From: Syngnathus acus
Lineage: Eukaryota; Chordata; Actinopteri; Syngnathiformes; Syngnathidae
DNA: 64,000 nucleotides
Direction: 5' to 3'
Assembly (NCBI RefSeq): GCF_901709675.1
Contig: NC_051088.1
Location: forward strand, 7,775,693-7,839,692
A model generated the notes under the pieces. The model did not search any database. It had not been told where the DNA came from and saw only the letters and a program-made list of their open reading frames with translations. Position 1 is the first letter of the stretch. Each line of letters starts with the position of its first letter. Positions 45,360 to 60,692 of the stretch are shown piece after piece. The position numbers were made by a program, and so were the translations under genes.

Positions 45360-46735
45360 TCCTCGTGGGATTCGGCAATGGCTTAGAATTGTTTTAGGTC
45401 AGCAGAAATGACTTGTATCCATTTTATCTTTTATGGAAAATAATCATTTTCATTCTATTTTGGAGAGGCTGCACTCCCACTAGCAGCATATCTCTAACGG
45501 TGAACACTGAACGCCCGCCCCATCTCTGTGCAGAGACTAGTTGCCTAGCAATGAAGTCTCTGATTTTATGAGCTGTGAGGCTCACAGGCACTAGAAACCA
45601 AAGAAATCCACCAGGATTACATTTAAGGTTTTTGAACAGTCGGACCAAACTAGTTTGCATGTGCACCAGGACACTGGCTATCAAATGACAGGATTGCATT
45701 TGCAAAGCCAACAGTAACACATGACGAGAGGAAAAGCTCCCTGTTCGGCCACTGTACATCCCTCGGTGATCCAGCTGTACAGCCCGACTCTCTCATAACA
45801 GAGTTGATGAAATATTTAACGAAACTTTATCTCCAAGGGCAACTCGGGGTTTGGTGGTTTAATCGTCTTTGGATTGATTGAATTGAGAGCTTCAGTGAGA
45901 TGAAATGAAGCCTCTGTTCCGTCTTGTTATTTCTCCTTCAGGATTTCATCTCGGTGGATGTTAAAATTTGAATTGTGCACTTGTTAACAATATGATGCTT
46001 GAATATGTTGTACTCAAACAACTTGCTGTAAATGTTTGGAAGAATGAATACAAGTGAAAAACAGCAGCATTGATTTTGTATTTTTTCCCAAGTACCCAGT
46101 GGTTAGGCTTAACGTCTGGTTGTCTCCTTAAACTTCACCCATCCCTTCACTATTTATGATGGTAAATGTGCTTTTCTTCATGCAAACTACACTCGTTCCT
46201 AAATAATTCAACAGCCTATACAAGGTAGCTATCATTTTTAGTAGCCCTTGGGGTTAAAAGAAAGTGTATGTGGGAATGAAAACTGCATTTCCTATGAGGC
46301 AACTCTAGCTTTGGGCAATCAATTCTAATTAAGACTTTAGTTGCAATATTTTTGTGGAATGTATAATGCTGACATGATGCATATTTACTGTATATTTGAT
46401 GCATATGTAACTATTTATTTGCGGCAACTGAGTCCGCTTAGAATACAATCCACAAACAAGGCAAAACAAATGAAAGATAGTTTTAGTTTTTTTTGTATGG
46501 ACCACACGTTGCGCCCAGAATTTCTCATACGCTAGCTAAAGTTTTTTCCAATAAATATTTTAGCTTAAAATCACAGAGAAGTGGTCCAAGACTAAAAAAT
46601 TGTTGTGTGGAGGTAAAAAATAATCAGCATTGTCTTGGATAATGGTTTAACACTGAAACAATCACCACAAGTCATAAAATCGGCAACTCAAGTCCATTTG
46701 AATCTAAATGGTATGACTCTAGTGCCCCGACACTC
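45360..46735. other. Unannotated unique DNA
   Basis: A 111-codon minus-strand frame (45424-45759) has no recognisable domain. Nothing else. Confidence 0.5.
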
Positions 46736-47052
46736 CATCCATTCATTTTCTGTACCGCTTGTCCCCACGGGGGTCGCGGGCATGCTGGAGCCTATCCCAG
46801 CATTCATCGGACAGTTGGCAGGTGACACCCTGAACCAGGTCGCAGGGTGCACAGAGACGAACAACCATCCACACTCACACCTACGGGCAATTTGGAGTGC
46901 TCAATCAGCCTACAATGCATGTTTTTGGGATGCGGGAGAAAACCGGAGTGCCCGGAAAAAACCCAAGCAGGCACAGGGAGAATATGCAAACTCCACACAG
47001 GGAGGGCCGGAGGTGAAATCGAACCCTCTGAACTGAGGCAGACGTGCTCCTT
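46736..47052 (-). mobile_element. SINE-T, near-full-length copy
   Basis: On the minus strand the head (GAGCACGTCTGCCTCAGTTC, GGTTCGATTTCACC), body (CTGTGTGGAGTTTGCATATT, TCCCGCATCCCAAAAACATG, GACCTGGTTCAGGGTGTCAC, GATAGGCTCCAGCATG) and end (GAAAATGAATGGATGGA) are all present. It is the most complete copy with 43155. Confidence 0.8.
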
Positions 47053-47847
<795 letters not shown>

Positions 47848-47849
<2 letters not shown>

Positions 47850-48335
47850 ATCGTCTACAGCTCTTCTGTGAAAATCAGTGCATTAAAAGACAAAAATATG
47901 CTTGGGTGGTTTTAAAACGCAACTGTGTCGAAATTGCATTTTTTCCTCTTTCTTTTTTTACCTCGCAGGCCATGGAATTCCATTAACCGCCTGACTAACT
48001 AGATGGAGACCTTATCTGAACACAGACAATCAAAGCTTTGCATAAAATAGTAACGTGAATGTTTTATCATATCACAGACAGAGCAGACAAGAGCTTTTTC
48101 CCCCATCTCACTGACAAATCCACATTCTACCTTGTACATTAGCATGAGGATTCACGCACAAACATTGTGTTTGTGCCACAAAATGCACGCTGAGATGAAG
48201 CTGCAAATCTATTCACGTATCATAAAAATTGAGCCCAGATTCATCAGCAAATTGCTAATTGACCCTTTTCCCCTAAACAAAGACTGGCCAATCGTAGCAC
48301 AGAACAGAGTTTCACTTGTCACAAACTTAACACAA
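47848..48335. other. Unannotated unique DNA
   Basis: No feature seen. Confidence 0.5.
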
Positions 48336-48560
48336 CTGTGCTCTGCAGATGAGCTGAAGTCTATACAAGCTGCTGACCTTGGGCAAGAGGTGGGAGGCAC
48401 CCTGGACTGGCTGCCAGTCAATTGCATGACTTATATTGACAAACGATGCACACTCACAAGTCTTCAATGAGCCAAACTTCAAGGTGTTGGGAATATAGGA
48501 GGAAGCTGGAGTACAAACTCCACACGGGAAGCCGCAATTCAAACACTACCTGGCGATGCG
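48336..48560 (-). mobile_element. SINE-T copy, decayed
   Basis: GGCACCCTGGACTGGCTGCC, TACAAACTCCACACGGGAAG and AATATAGGAGGAAGCTGGAG match the minus orientation of the family. Head and tail are mostly lost. Confidence 0.6.
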
Positions 48561-50009
<1,449 letters not shown>

Positions 50010-52559
50010 TAATAATAAAGTCAATTAAACTTTTTATTTTACATAAAGGACCTGAACAACCCTGAATTTGTCTTTTGTTTCTTGTTGTGATCCAAACTCT
50101 GCAAGCCAACATTTGGTATACTCTAAAAGTTTGAGCTAAACAGCCCGTGTAGCCAGATGTGCTTTGCATTCTGGGATGCAGCAGAGCATGGATTTACTTT
50201 CTTGCTTCCGCCCCAAAACATCGAACCAAAACAAGCACAATCAAGAACATTTGCACGCATGCAAAGTGTTGCCTTTTTGCTTGCATTTTTCCTCTGTGTG
50301 GAGAATAATAGAAATGATCACAATTTTTCTAAGTGGAAAAACAACAAGAGTATTTAAAATTGCAATCACAAAGCGGAATAATGCTATTGCTGATTGCATA
50401 AAATACTACATGTGGAAAATGCAGCAAATGGCAACAAGCAATCTCATAGATGCTTATCTCCTGAAGGTCAACTTCGCATTATGTAAGTTTGTGTGTGTGT
50501 TTGTGATTTCCACGGACAATATCATGTCATGTGAGAGAGTGTGTATCAGGTTTTCACACTGCACTAGATCCTCAAGTGCAGAAAGAATCTTATTTCCTCC
50601 CCACGCCAAAAGGCTCGGGGTGAATTGATGCGCAGAACTAGCGGCCCGTGTAAAATTGACCATGAAAGTCACTCAATTCAGATCAAAGTCAATACAACCC
50701 CACTTGCCTGTTCAATAGTTGCAGTGCATTAGAGGTTGCTAGGCGCCTTTAAGGGCCAGCCCTCTCCTCCAATCCTTAGTCAATGATCACTGACACAAAA
50801 GATGCCATTGTGTGTCAATAGGTAAGGTGGCGGATACGTAGATGGTTGCCACTTAAAAAGAAGGATAGCTATAGATTGGGTATTATGCAATTCAACCTGA
50901 AATAAACCCATATTAGCTAAGAATGGGGAGAGGGACCTACTGCTTACCAAATAGTGAGGTCCATAGGAGTTGACAAATGATGATGCCCTCTGACAAAAAC
51001 AGGTGAGCGATGTGTGACAATTAAATATTTTGTAAGCCCCCACAATTTACCAAAAAAGCGGCGCAGCCATTTCGAAACCATTTTCTTGATTGTGACAACA
51101 CAATCTACGTAATTTACATTTACACGCTTCTAATTTTATATATAAGAAACCGCTACTAGAAGGGACCAATTTATCATGTATTTTAACTTTTTCCTGCTTT
51201 TTATTTTCTTAACATAACTTTATGATAACTTTGCAATCGATAAATCTCTAGAGACCCTCACAAAGTTCTAACAATTGCATTATGGAGGTGTGACTGACTA
51301 GCATCTCAGTGCAATGATTAATGGGTTCCCTTATTCGAGCAGTGTGTATGACCTGATAATGTTGTAACAATGAGTTTAAGAGTTTGTGCAGCACCATCTA
51401 TGATAGAAAGGTAAACTGCCATTAAAAAAAAAAAAAAAAGAAGTTCCTCAGGAAATGTATATGCGGGAGTGCCTTCCTGAGATAATGCATTAATAACTAG
51501 GGATCAACTGGGTTGGAAAATTGCAGCCTTTCTACCGCAGTGCTGAAGTAAATGAACCTTGGGAGATGGCAAAATCTCAGCTGGTGTCATATCGCTCCTA
51601 ATCTTGTCACCCAGCGACCTGGAGACGGATGCAAACCATTCTTAAAGTTGTCCTCACACAGGCTGGTGATTTATGAGCATTGCATTTGTATAAACAACAA
51701 GAATATTTGCTTTTGGAAGAATTCATTTATTACAACGCTGCTGAATAAGGGAGCACAATCAGGATCTTCAATGCATCATTAAACAAAGTCGTGTTTTTTT
51801 TTCATATGAATAAAATTTGGTGCAAACCTGTGGCATTTGTAAACAATTTCCAACAGTTTTCTTTCACTTGTATTATATTTTTATGCTTAGTGGCACATAT
51901 TTCTTTCAAGGGTAAGAAACTTCTGATGCTTAAAAGAGACCGATGAAATGTTTCTCTTGTCAAGCTGATAAGTAGAAACAAAGCTCCCTTTAAAAATGTA
52001 TCAATGATCTATTAAAAAAAATGTTTCCTGACAAGCTTTTTTGGAAGAAAAACAACAGACACACTATAAAAAAATTATTATCGACAGCAGCATACGAATG
52101 ATGGCCTTTACAAAATACAAGACTAGCATTATACTCTCTGTTACATATATGTAAGTATATGTACAAGTATATTCTGCTAGACAGTGTATTTGTACAAGCT
52201 TAGATCTAGTTGACTTTAAAAACAAAAAAAAAGTAACACCCCGTTAAGTACGTCAGACATCTTTTGAGGGTAATATATTGCAATGGCCAATTAAGAAGGC
52301 TTTATAAAAAATAAATAAATAAATGAATAAGCTCCTTCCTACTAGTGTTGATGCAACAAACCAAACCATGCCTGACTTCACAAGACCTCGGAGAGATTTT
52401 CCACTAATGCACATTTGCAGCGCTTCACTGGCTACGATAGTGTGTGCGCATTGAACAGATCCACGTTCAGCACGGGTGACTCCATCAGCATTTGCTTAGT
52501 TTCAAGCGTGCGGGACATTAAACGGGAGGCCAGATTGATTAACGGCATTTCATTTTTCC
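50010..52559. other. Unannotated unique DNA
   Basis: 2.5 kb of AT-rich sequence. A 154-codon frame (50164-50628) shows no domain. Poly-A at 51424. Confidence 0.5.
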
Positions 52560-52840
52560 CTCTTGCGATGCCGGGAAACCCAAGAGTGTTCTGATGTATG
52601 TCCTCTAATTAGAGAAGGCCGGCTAATGAGCCTCGTTTGGGCTTGGAAAACTAATAAGGGAAATCTAACGCAGAGGTGGCGCCTCGTGGCAATTAGATAA
52701 GTTACCAGACAAGCAGTATTTTTTCGAGCGCTATTGGGGTGCACTTGAATGTCTTCATTATCCCAGATAAATTTGTCCATCCCAGTCATCAATTGATCAA
52801 GATTGATCAGACCGAAGACACCAGCTTGTGAGAGCAAGTC
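52560..52840. other. Possible conserved non-coding block
   Basis: Motif-dense sequence: CTAATGAGCCTCGTTTGGGC, GTGGCAATTAGATAAGTTAC, TTATCCCAGATAAATTTG and ATCAATTGATCAAGATTGAT. It combines GATA, homeobox (AATTAG) and palindromic ATTGATCA-type sites, as in developmental enhancers. No ORF or repeat. Inference from appearance only. Confidence 0.25.
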
Positions 52841-54834
52841 GCTACATTAAACAGCTGCTTTGTTAAAGAGCACAATTACTAATCCACGCGAATACTTGAG
52901 AAACGTGTCTGATAATATAATGTGAAGGGTCGTTTTGAGAAGCCTTTCTCTGTGTCTCTACTATCAGCGTAACTGGTCTATGCTATTTTTGACTCACAAC
53001 GGGTGGTCATGAAAACAAATAAAAGACAACGTAAGTTAAAGCTAAAGTTTTGGAATCCACATTTCTTCTGTTACAAAAGTGAGAATGTATTTTCATTTCT
53101 GCTGAGTCACAAAGAGTAAAGGCTTGTTTGTTTATTTATAGGATCACATAAAAACACCCACAAAAGCTTAAAATGTTGGCGCAAATATGAATCAAACGTT
53201 TCTGTGCGATACACCGCTGTCCTAGCATACAAATGAGCCACAGTATTGTATACGTACATCCAGTCATCCCTATTCTGCCGTCCATACCCCGCTGTTCAAA
53301 TGTCCTGTTATCAAACCAAGATAAATCGTTTCAAACTTTTGTTATAATTAATGTGAACTCTGACCTGTAGAACTCATTTGAGAAAAAAAAAAAGTTATTC
53401 TAGAGAGGGTAAAAAAAAAAGCAACTGAGACGTTCTGGTTGCAGCTGTATGCATACCCACTTTGAAAAGGGGATCAATCACATTCAAAGTTATGTTAAAT
53501 GTGCGTCAGCACACACCTACTCCCAATTAAAGTGTCTCTCTTTACCCCAGGTAAAATTCAGCTCTTGTATTGTCGTTTCCTGCCATTTTGTAGTCACATC
53601 TTAAGGTACAAGCTAGGGATTGCAGAGAGCCTCCATAACATCAAAGCCATCTCATTTTCAAAGGTGTCTGTCACTAGAAGGGTGAAAAAGAATTGCTAAG
53701 ACATTACATATACTTAGCATTTAAAACACTGAAGACAGTCAACAGACAATGCAGAGAATACTGCACAACACTGACATAATTTAAGAAGTGCAATCTTAAA
53801 AAAAGTGGAAAAATTCTAAATATTAAAAAAAAATATTGATGTATTTAATCTGCAAATATGTGAATTCACAGGTGCTAAATCGTTGGTATGCAAGGGTCGA
53901 CTGTGTCTACATGCATATTCCTCATAATTCTTCGTGTATTTGGAATTATTTGGTGGACAACGATAGTAACTCAATAATATTAAAATTTTGAGTGAGTTGT
54001 TTTTTTTGAAAAAATGCACCAAACAATTTTTGCACTTAATGTTGGTTTCCTGTTCAGTAGTTTTGTGTCACCCTAGCATTGTTGCTTTTATGCCCTTTGT
54101 ATTTGGGGGGGAAAAAATCGCTGTCAGTTGTTATTTTGTTTCTTTCTTCACACTCTTTGTTGTTCTATAGTGCCTGATTTATACATGCTTTGAGAAGTGT
54201 ATTATGAAAAGTAAATACTGAAGAGCGTGTATTTGCACGGATGCACGTATTTTGTCCATATTTAAAATGGCATTTTTGAAGTTGGCCATCCCTGGTTTGG
54301 GGTAATTTTTCGCCTGACACGATTGGGGCATAGTGAAGAGTTCCAAATACCGCTGAGTCTTTGCACAAAATCTTTAGGCTTCTGCTAAAAAGCAAAATAA
54401 TGTCAGAAAAAGACTACGAGACCATCTGAACTTGATCTGGACTCAATCAGAGGCACTTCAAATGATGACTCTCATTTCACATAGGGTTGAATGTGATTGG
54501 TTAAATTCAGCACACAGCCGCATCCTAGGTATAAGAGAATTTGAACTCTGACTCTCAGGATATTGAATTCTAAAGCAGAACAACAAAGTGTGAGCAAATG
54601 ACCTTTACTTAACAAGAGGTGCAGATGAGCGTGAGAAACAAAAAAATTGCCATGACAAAAAGGTTGACGAGACAAATAAGATAACAGCAGAAAATTTACT
54701 AAAAGAGATAGCGGGAGCCACGGTACCAAAGTGAACTAGAACCAAATCTCAATCATTCTGTTTCTGTCCTGATTTGCACCTCAAGCAAGGACATCAAATT
54801 CCAGACATTTTATAAGATTATTTTATAATCTTTT
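52841..54834. other. Unannotated unique DNA
   Basis: No gene or repeat I can support. Confidence 0.5.
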
Positions 54835-54930
54835 GGCGGCAATTGGCTGGCGACCAGTTGAGGTTGTACACTGTCTTCACATAAAGAAAGCTGGGATAAG
54901 ATCCAACACACATGTGACCTTAGTGCGGAT
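54835..54930 (+). mobile_element. SINE-T 3' fragment, decayed
   Basis: AATTGGCTGGCGACCAGTTG, GGTTGTACACTG and CTGGGATAAGATCCAACACA are collinear with the family body. Confidence 0.65.
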
Positions 54931-55613
54931 AGATTATCCCTTGGTCTGAGGTGTGTCAAGAATGAATTTGTCCCAATAATAGGATCAGGGCTGACTGAGC
55001 CAACGATCATCAATATTAAATATTTACGGCCAAAAGATTTGCATGTGTGTGGGGAAAGCCTTCCCAAGTCATGAATCTGTGAACTGTGATGTGGAACGGA
55101 ATTAAACAATCAAATAAGTGCCCTTACTGAGGAACATAGCGGCAGTAAATAAAAACAAATGTGTCCTATCTGGCGTCGGGGGGTTTATTTGGGTGGGGGG
55201 GAGGATCTGACATACTTTAAAGATTTGAAAAATCCCTACGTGTGTACCTTAGCATTAAAAGACCAAGTACAAACATGTACTCAGCAGGAACAGAATCTCA
55301 ATTTAAAAAAAAAAAAAAAACTGCGGAAAACAGTAAAAGTAATCAGAAGAAGAACTTAGTAACACACAGGTGAAACAACAGTTAGTACAAAGCCAGGGAT
55401 CAAATAGCTAACAAACAAAAACTTGACACTGGATATTAGTCAATGAGCGAGCAAAAAATAGTCCAGCATCTTTCTGGTGTTTGCTTGTTTCCCATTGCCA
55501 TCCACACCAGCCCAACTGTTCGTAAAAACCAAAACACACAGCAGTAATAGAAAGCTAACAGGAACATGACAACGTCAATATTATTTTGGGGATGATTTAA
55601 AAAGCACACTAGA
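54931..55613. other. Unannotated unique DNA
   Basis: A G-rich patch at 55180 and poly-A at 55304. No gene. Confidence 0.5.
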
Positions 55614-55810
55614 TTAACTCTGATCCCGGCACAAGGTTGTGAGGTTTCTGACAGTAAGAGTCAACCTTGGGGTTACATTTGCTGTAATGACAGCCTCATA
55701 AAAGTCCAAGATGTCGTACATCCTGTACTGATTGCTGTAGGGCCCGCAGCAGATGCAGTGGCGAGGGGGAAATATCATTTTCTCGGTGCTGGGTGACTCA
55801 GTACAAACTT
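55614..55810 (-). CDS. Candidate coding exon of an unrecognised protein
   Basis: On the minus strand, a frame opens after a possible acceptor (TTTAG before 55810) and runs to a stop at 55614. The middle reads RHCICCGPYSNQYRMYDILD followed by FYEAVITANVTP, with Cys- and Tyr-rich character. An internal ATG lies at 55778. A possible donor (GTAACC) follows at 55676, which would make a 134-bp exon; otherwise the frame ends in a stop, as a terminal exon would. Local GC is higher than in the flanks. I do not recognise the protein. A 65-codon open frame can arise by chance, so confidence is low. Confidence 0.3.
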
Positions 55811-57504
55811 CTAAATGTGTTTAAGCTGTAAGAAAAAAAATAATAACGCATCCACTGCATCGTCCTATGAGGCGCTCCATTTCTCCATTCATTTGCTCCA
55901 GGGCACAATATTTGGAAGAAATGCTGACTTCTCCCAGAACCATTTTGTTTTGTTCATCCTCTGAGCGATCGCAATTGTTTTATAATTTCTCCACATCTGT
56001 TCTTTTTGCTGCACAGCAAGATGCTCAAGTTTTGGACATACCTTGTTTTCAGATATGAAATAACTCTTTTGTTGGACTGTATGAGGTGCTTTTTGTCAAC
56101 CTGTATGGGTTTTTTGAATATTAAATCACCAGAAGGACAAATATCTGCCTTTAGAAATAAAGCAGTGTGAACTAAGGCTGGTTTATATGGCCCAAAATTC
56201 ACATTACAGTTCACAACAAATGTAATCCTTTCATGAAAACCGTTTACATACACATAGAGTCATACAGAAAAGTGTCAAAGTTATAATTGAAGTATTTCTG
56301 AATGGTTTATATACGGAAGTCCCTATAGCAAAGCTATATTAATTTCAATGAATAAATAAATGAATTTAAAAAAAAAAAAAAACTTAACTCGGCTTGAAAG
56401 CACTTTTATCAGATAGATTATGAGAACATTTAACAATCTATTGGACTACATAGTGACAACAAATACAACTAACAATACTGAATACTGTAAACTTGTATAC
56501 TTTTGATTTTATGGGCATCTCGTCCCCGGCTGACATTTAAAATAACATTTACTTCAATAAACATCTAGGTGATGAAGCAAAACACCAAGGATTTTTCTGG
56601 ATTTTGAGGTAGGGAGTACATAGATCCACACTGTGCTCTGAGCCGGAGCAGAATCACATCGCAGCATTCACAATCAAAACAAATGCAGCCCCTACTCAGA
56701 TGACCTTGACACATAGCTGAAAGTGAAGCAAAAAATCAGGATTCATGCTATTTGCTAACTGAATTTTCTTTATTTCCCCAGGCGCAATGAAGATGAATCA
56801 AAATTATTATTATTATTGTTGTTGTATGATAATAATAATAAGACTAAGAATAATTATAGTAGTAGAAGAGACGTAGTAGTTCAGCTTTACCTTTTTGTAA
56901 ACATGTCTGCTAAATTCTCATGAGAGCATTGCCAGTCCTACATTTGCCCAGGTCACATGATGTCACAGTCCTGCCTTCTGTCGGCGGACCATCTTGAGTT
57001 TGGTGCTACGCTCCAGGGCAGATTAGTTTTTATTCATTATTTAATTTTCTGCAGCTTCTCTATCACTTCCTTCACTGGCAGTGTTTTGAATCGCTGACCC
57101 TGATGGAACAATGAGAGCATAAGTAATCAATTTAAGAACGCTGCACTCGGTAATTTGAAATATTTATTAGCTGTGAAAGACAATCCAAAAAGTATTTTTT
57201 TTCTGTGCTTGTCTCTCTGTTGATTTTTGTTGTTTTTACTTACTCTTTTACTTTACTCTTATAAAATGTCTGCGTTTGATACATTTACTGCAATCATTTT
57301 GAGAATCTCAGTAGGTGTTTTAATGGTATGAACATGGTTTAAATAATTAGACCAATTTTAAAATAACTCTACTATAACATAAGGGTGCCTAACGAGGACG
57401 CTATTAACGACACAAATAATTCAAGGAATGGTGTGCAGCTGTTTAATTATATGGCCAAAGACTCACAAGGCTTGGGAAAAAAAAACTTTCGACTGAAAGT
57501 TGTC
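55811..57504. other. Unannotated unique DNA
   Basis: Short (ATT)n/(GTT)n/(AAT)n mirror patch at 56804-56850. No gene. Confidence 0.5.
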
Positions 57505-57595
57505 GCTCAAATTTAAAGTTAAAGTCCCAATGATCATCGTCACACACACATCTGGGTGTGGTGAAATTTGTCCTCTGCATTTAACCCATTTTAAC
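57505..57595 (-). mobile_element. SINE-V 3' fragment
   Basis: TTTAAAGTTAAAGTCCCAAT, GTCACACACACATCTGGGTG, TGGTGAAATTTGTCCTCTGC and ATTTAACCC match the copy at 40614. The left part is the ACTTTAA-type tail. Confidence 0.75.
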
Positions 57596-60309
57596 CAATT
57601 TGAGTTTCTATTCAAATGATTGTCCTGTCTTTTGCACAGAGGGCTTGCATTTATTTGGAGTGATTTTGGTTTTGTCTTTGGTGCTTTAAAAATCTGAAAA
57701 TCAGTATCAGTTGGGCAGGAAAGTTTCTGTGTTGCGTTTGGTCTCCTCCCATACTGGTTACAGAAGCACACTGTGTTATGTTGTCACTTTTGGTGTTTTC
57801 ATTCCTTTAAATGCGACAGCGGTTACAAAACTTTTTTGCCGTTGTCGCGGTATTATTAGAACCAAAAGAAAAGACCAACAAACAATCTGAAGTATCAAAG
57901 TAGTTCACATTTGGGATGCTCAAAGCTATCCCCCAAAAATGCTCCATGCAAGGTGCCTCAAGCTGCTGAATAAAAGATGCAGCGCAGCCAGTGGCAAACA
58001 CAATGTTTTGCCGGCCCAAGGCAAATGTACACGAGGCTCTCCATATGCTTGACGACGCTCCCGCCCCCCAAAACTATCAGCCCGTCTGTTATTGCAGGAG
58101 TCTCTGCTGTGTTTCGCCATTTCCTCACATCTGCTTTCTGGGGTAGCAAACGGAATACGTTCTCAGTTAAGGGGCAGAAGGAGAATCTCTCCCAACGGTA
58201 ATGTGTGCTACCGTTTACCCTTCGCTGACTGGGCAAAGTGCTTTTTGTCACCAACGCAGAAGACAATTTGCTATGATCATTATGAGCAGCAGCAACTCTC
58301 TGGACTAAGGTGTTAAAGGAAGCATATTGCACTTTTTTTGCAGTTTAAAAAGCAGTTCCCAAATGTGCTAATTTTTGTCCAAACACCACCAGACTTAAAA
58401 ATCACAGCACACTAAAGTGAGCCAACACAAAGACACCCCAAAATGATCATTTGGATTTTCATTCATGGAGTCAGAATGAATTACAGCTGGTGAACCACTT
58501 TAATTTTAAATAAAAGCATGAATGTCAAATAGAAAAAAACATATATTTAAAATAGGAATGTGCACTTTAACTAAAACAATAAATTTTTGTAGAATAACAT
58601 AAATTGAAGCAAATTTAGCCACATTATAGTCTTAAAAAAAAACTTGTTTTTCACTTGGGAAACATCGCCAACTATTTGCTATGACTGTATTTTGCCGACA
58701 TTAATGTCTAAAAATGGGCACGGAGTACAATTTTTCCTTATTTGTGTTCAAACTCATGAATACAGATTTCTCAAGCAAGTTTGCCATTGTGTTGCAGCTT
58801 GCTGTTTTTTTTTGCCCCCCATCACATCAAATTTAGCTCAAACTCAAAATGTAATGACCAAAGGGATGGTACTTGCTCATGGAAATTGTTCATGTATTAT
58901 GTTTTAATATCAGGTTGTCAGACAAAATATGTTGTCATGAATCATTGTTTAAGGGCAATTTTGAATGAATAATTGATCATCTCGGGCTTCAATTCAGGAG
59001 AAGGTGATGTGATACATCACTCTGAACAAGTTGAATAGAAAATGCTAAATATATAAGGAATGGTTCTGCAAAGCACACAAGAAGTCAACTCGGTAACTGT
59101 CAGAACCAAAACAATCCTAATTTGACACCTAGTACAATTTCATTGAGATCTACCTCCTGCTGATGTCTGGTATGGATAAATAATGCATTTTTAACTGAGA
59201 TCTTGAGGAGGAAAAATATAACTGTTTTGGTCTTTGGAGCAAAGCAAAAAAAGTTTTGACTGGAACGAGCAATAAATTGTCACGCTCCTTCCCTACATCA
59301 TCAGTGTGTGAAAGAGCTCTTCCTTTCAAATCGAGGCTATGTATTCCATGATTGTGTTCGTGAGGTGTTTGAGGTGTAAAAGTAGGTTTGGTCTTCGTCG
59401 GGTTATGTCGAGTTCACACTTTCCACTTTCTGTTGTGTCAAAAAGTGGTGCAATTACTCCGCTACTGTGGTTCATTGTCATACGCTCAGTGTGAACACAT
59501 TACATCCAAAACCGTCATACGCTACAAATTTAATAACCCTCGCTTCATGTCCTTGAAATTAACCTGCAAAAAAAATGGCAAATGTGATGACAGCCCCCAA
59601 AAAATCTCTTAGTCTCAGCCCTCCAGCAGTATTTTGTGGTCACCAAAGAATATATACGTATTTATATTTTTTAATGACAATAGTTTTCAAGTGTTTATGT
59701 TAGTGGAACTAACATAAGAACTTCCGAACGCCTACGTTCAAAAACCAAAGGAGCAAACTTTCATTGCACCCCTTCAAAATTAAAAAGCACAACGCGTGTA
59801 CAAGTCAAGAGTGCGGGTGTTGACGTGCGTTGTTGCTTTCGCTAGACAGCAGCTCCTTGTTTGCTTCATGACAACTTTCCCCACTTAATTGGTCACAGTT
59901 CACCTTTCGTTCGACAGAGCTGCTCCCATCTGCTCACTTTCTTGTTTTGCAACAAACCTTTCTTTTCAATTTATACACTAGTGTAAAGGTCAGACGCTAT
60001 TAGAAAGTTTGGGTAAGATTCTGTGATTGAAAAATTAATAAATGAATGAAGAACACCAAGAGCGCACAGACCTCAGCCACAGCGTGAAAATCTGTCACCT
60101 GCCAGAAGACCATACAGCTTTTATTACATTTTGATCACTTTGTTACAGAAGAGATGAGCATATATTTGAAGCGATCAAACCCCCTTTCACGACCAAAAAA
60201 TCTTCCTGAGCCAATGAGATTTGAAGCTGTTAAATCGGGTGCGTAGGATTGAATGAATCTGTTCCAAGACTCCATAAAACTAATTAAGATTTTTTTTTAA
60301 ATTAACCAT
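57596..60309. other. Unannotated unique DNA
   Basis: The block 57985-58290 is less AT-rich, with overlapping open frames on both strands (up to 124 codons), but I recognise no protein. The remainder is featureless. Confidence 0.45.
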
Positions 60310-60396
60310 TGCCCATGGACATATACATATATATATATATATACCTTATATATATATGTACGTATACGTATATATATATATATATATATATGTGTA
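60310..60396. repeat. (TA)n / TATACG microsatellite
   Basis: Alternating TA with GTACGTATACGTA interruptions, directly abutting a hairpin element. Confidence 0.9.
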
Positions 60397-60466
60397 TACA
60401 CTACCGTTCAAAGGTTTGGGGTCACAAAATTGTTTGGGTGACCCCAAACCTTTGAACGGTAGTGTA
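60397..60466 (+). mobile_element. 70-bp hairpin MITE, copy 1
   Basis: Exact 29-bp inverted arms (60397-60425 and 60438-60466) begin TACACTACCGTTCAAAGG and surround a 12-bp loop AAAATTGTTTGG. The sequence is of a short palindromic repeat common in fish genomes. TA lies at both edges. Confidence 0.9.
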
Positions 60467-60622
60467 AAATATAAAATATTATGAATTAAATATTATAAAT
60501 TATATCTTATATTTGTACAAGATTATATATAATCTATGAATATAAGTATACATATATATTATAAGATTTTTTACACAGAAGATTATATATATAATCTATA
60601 AATAATTATCGAAATAAATATA
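60467..60622. other. AT-only spacer between hairpin MITEs
   Basis: About 156 bp, almost entirely A/T, with GATTATATATAATC-type palindromes. Confidence 0.7.
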
Positions 60623-60692
60623 TACACTACCGTTCAAAAGTTTGGGGTCACCCAAACAATTTTGTGACCCCAAACTTTTGAACGGTAGTGTA
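60623..60692 (-). mobile_element. 70-bp hairpin MITE, copy 2, mirror image
   Basis: Exact 29-bp arms (60623-60651 and 60664-60692) with loop CCAAACAATTTT, the reverse complement of the copy 1 loop. Arms differ from copy 1 by a symmetric substitution (GTTCAAAAG versus GTTCAAAGG) on both arms. Confidence 0.9.

Noticed and set aside
46635-47036. 133-codon plus-strand frame
   Set aside because: It covers the antisense of a SINE-T copy; the frame is repeat-derived.
50164-50628. 154-codon plus-strand frame
   Set aside because: No recognisable protein features; compatible with chance in 64 kb of six-frame sequence.
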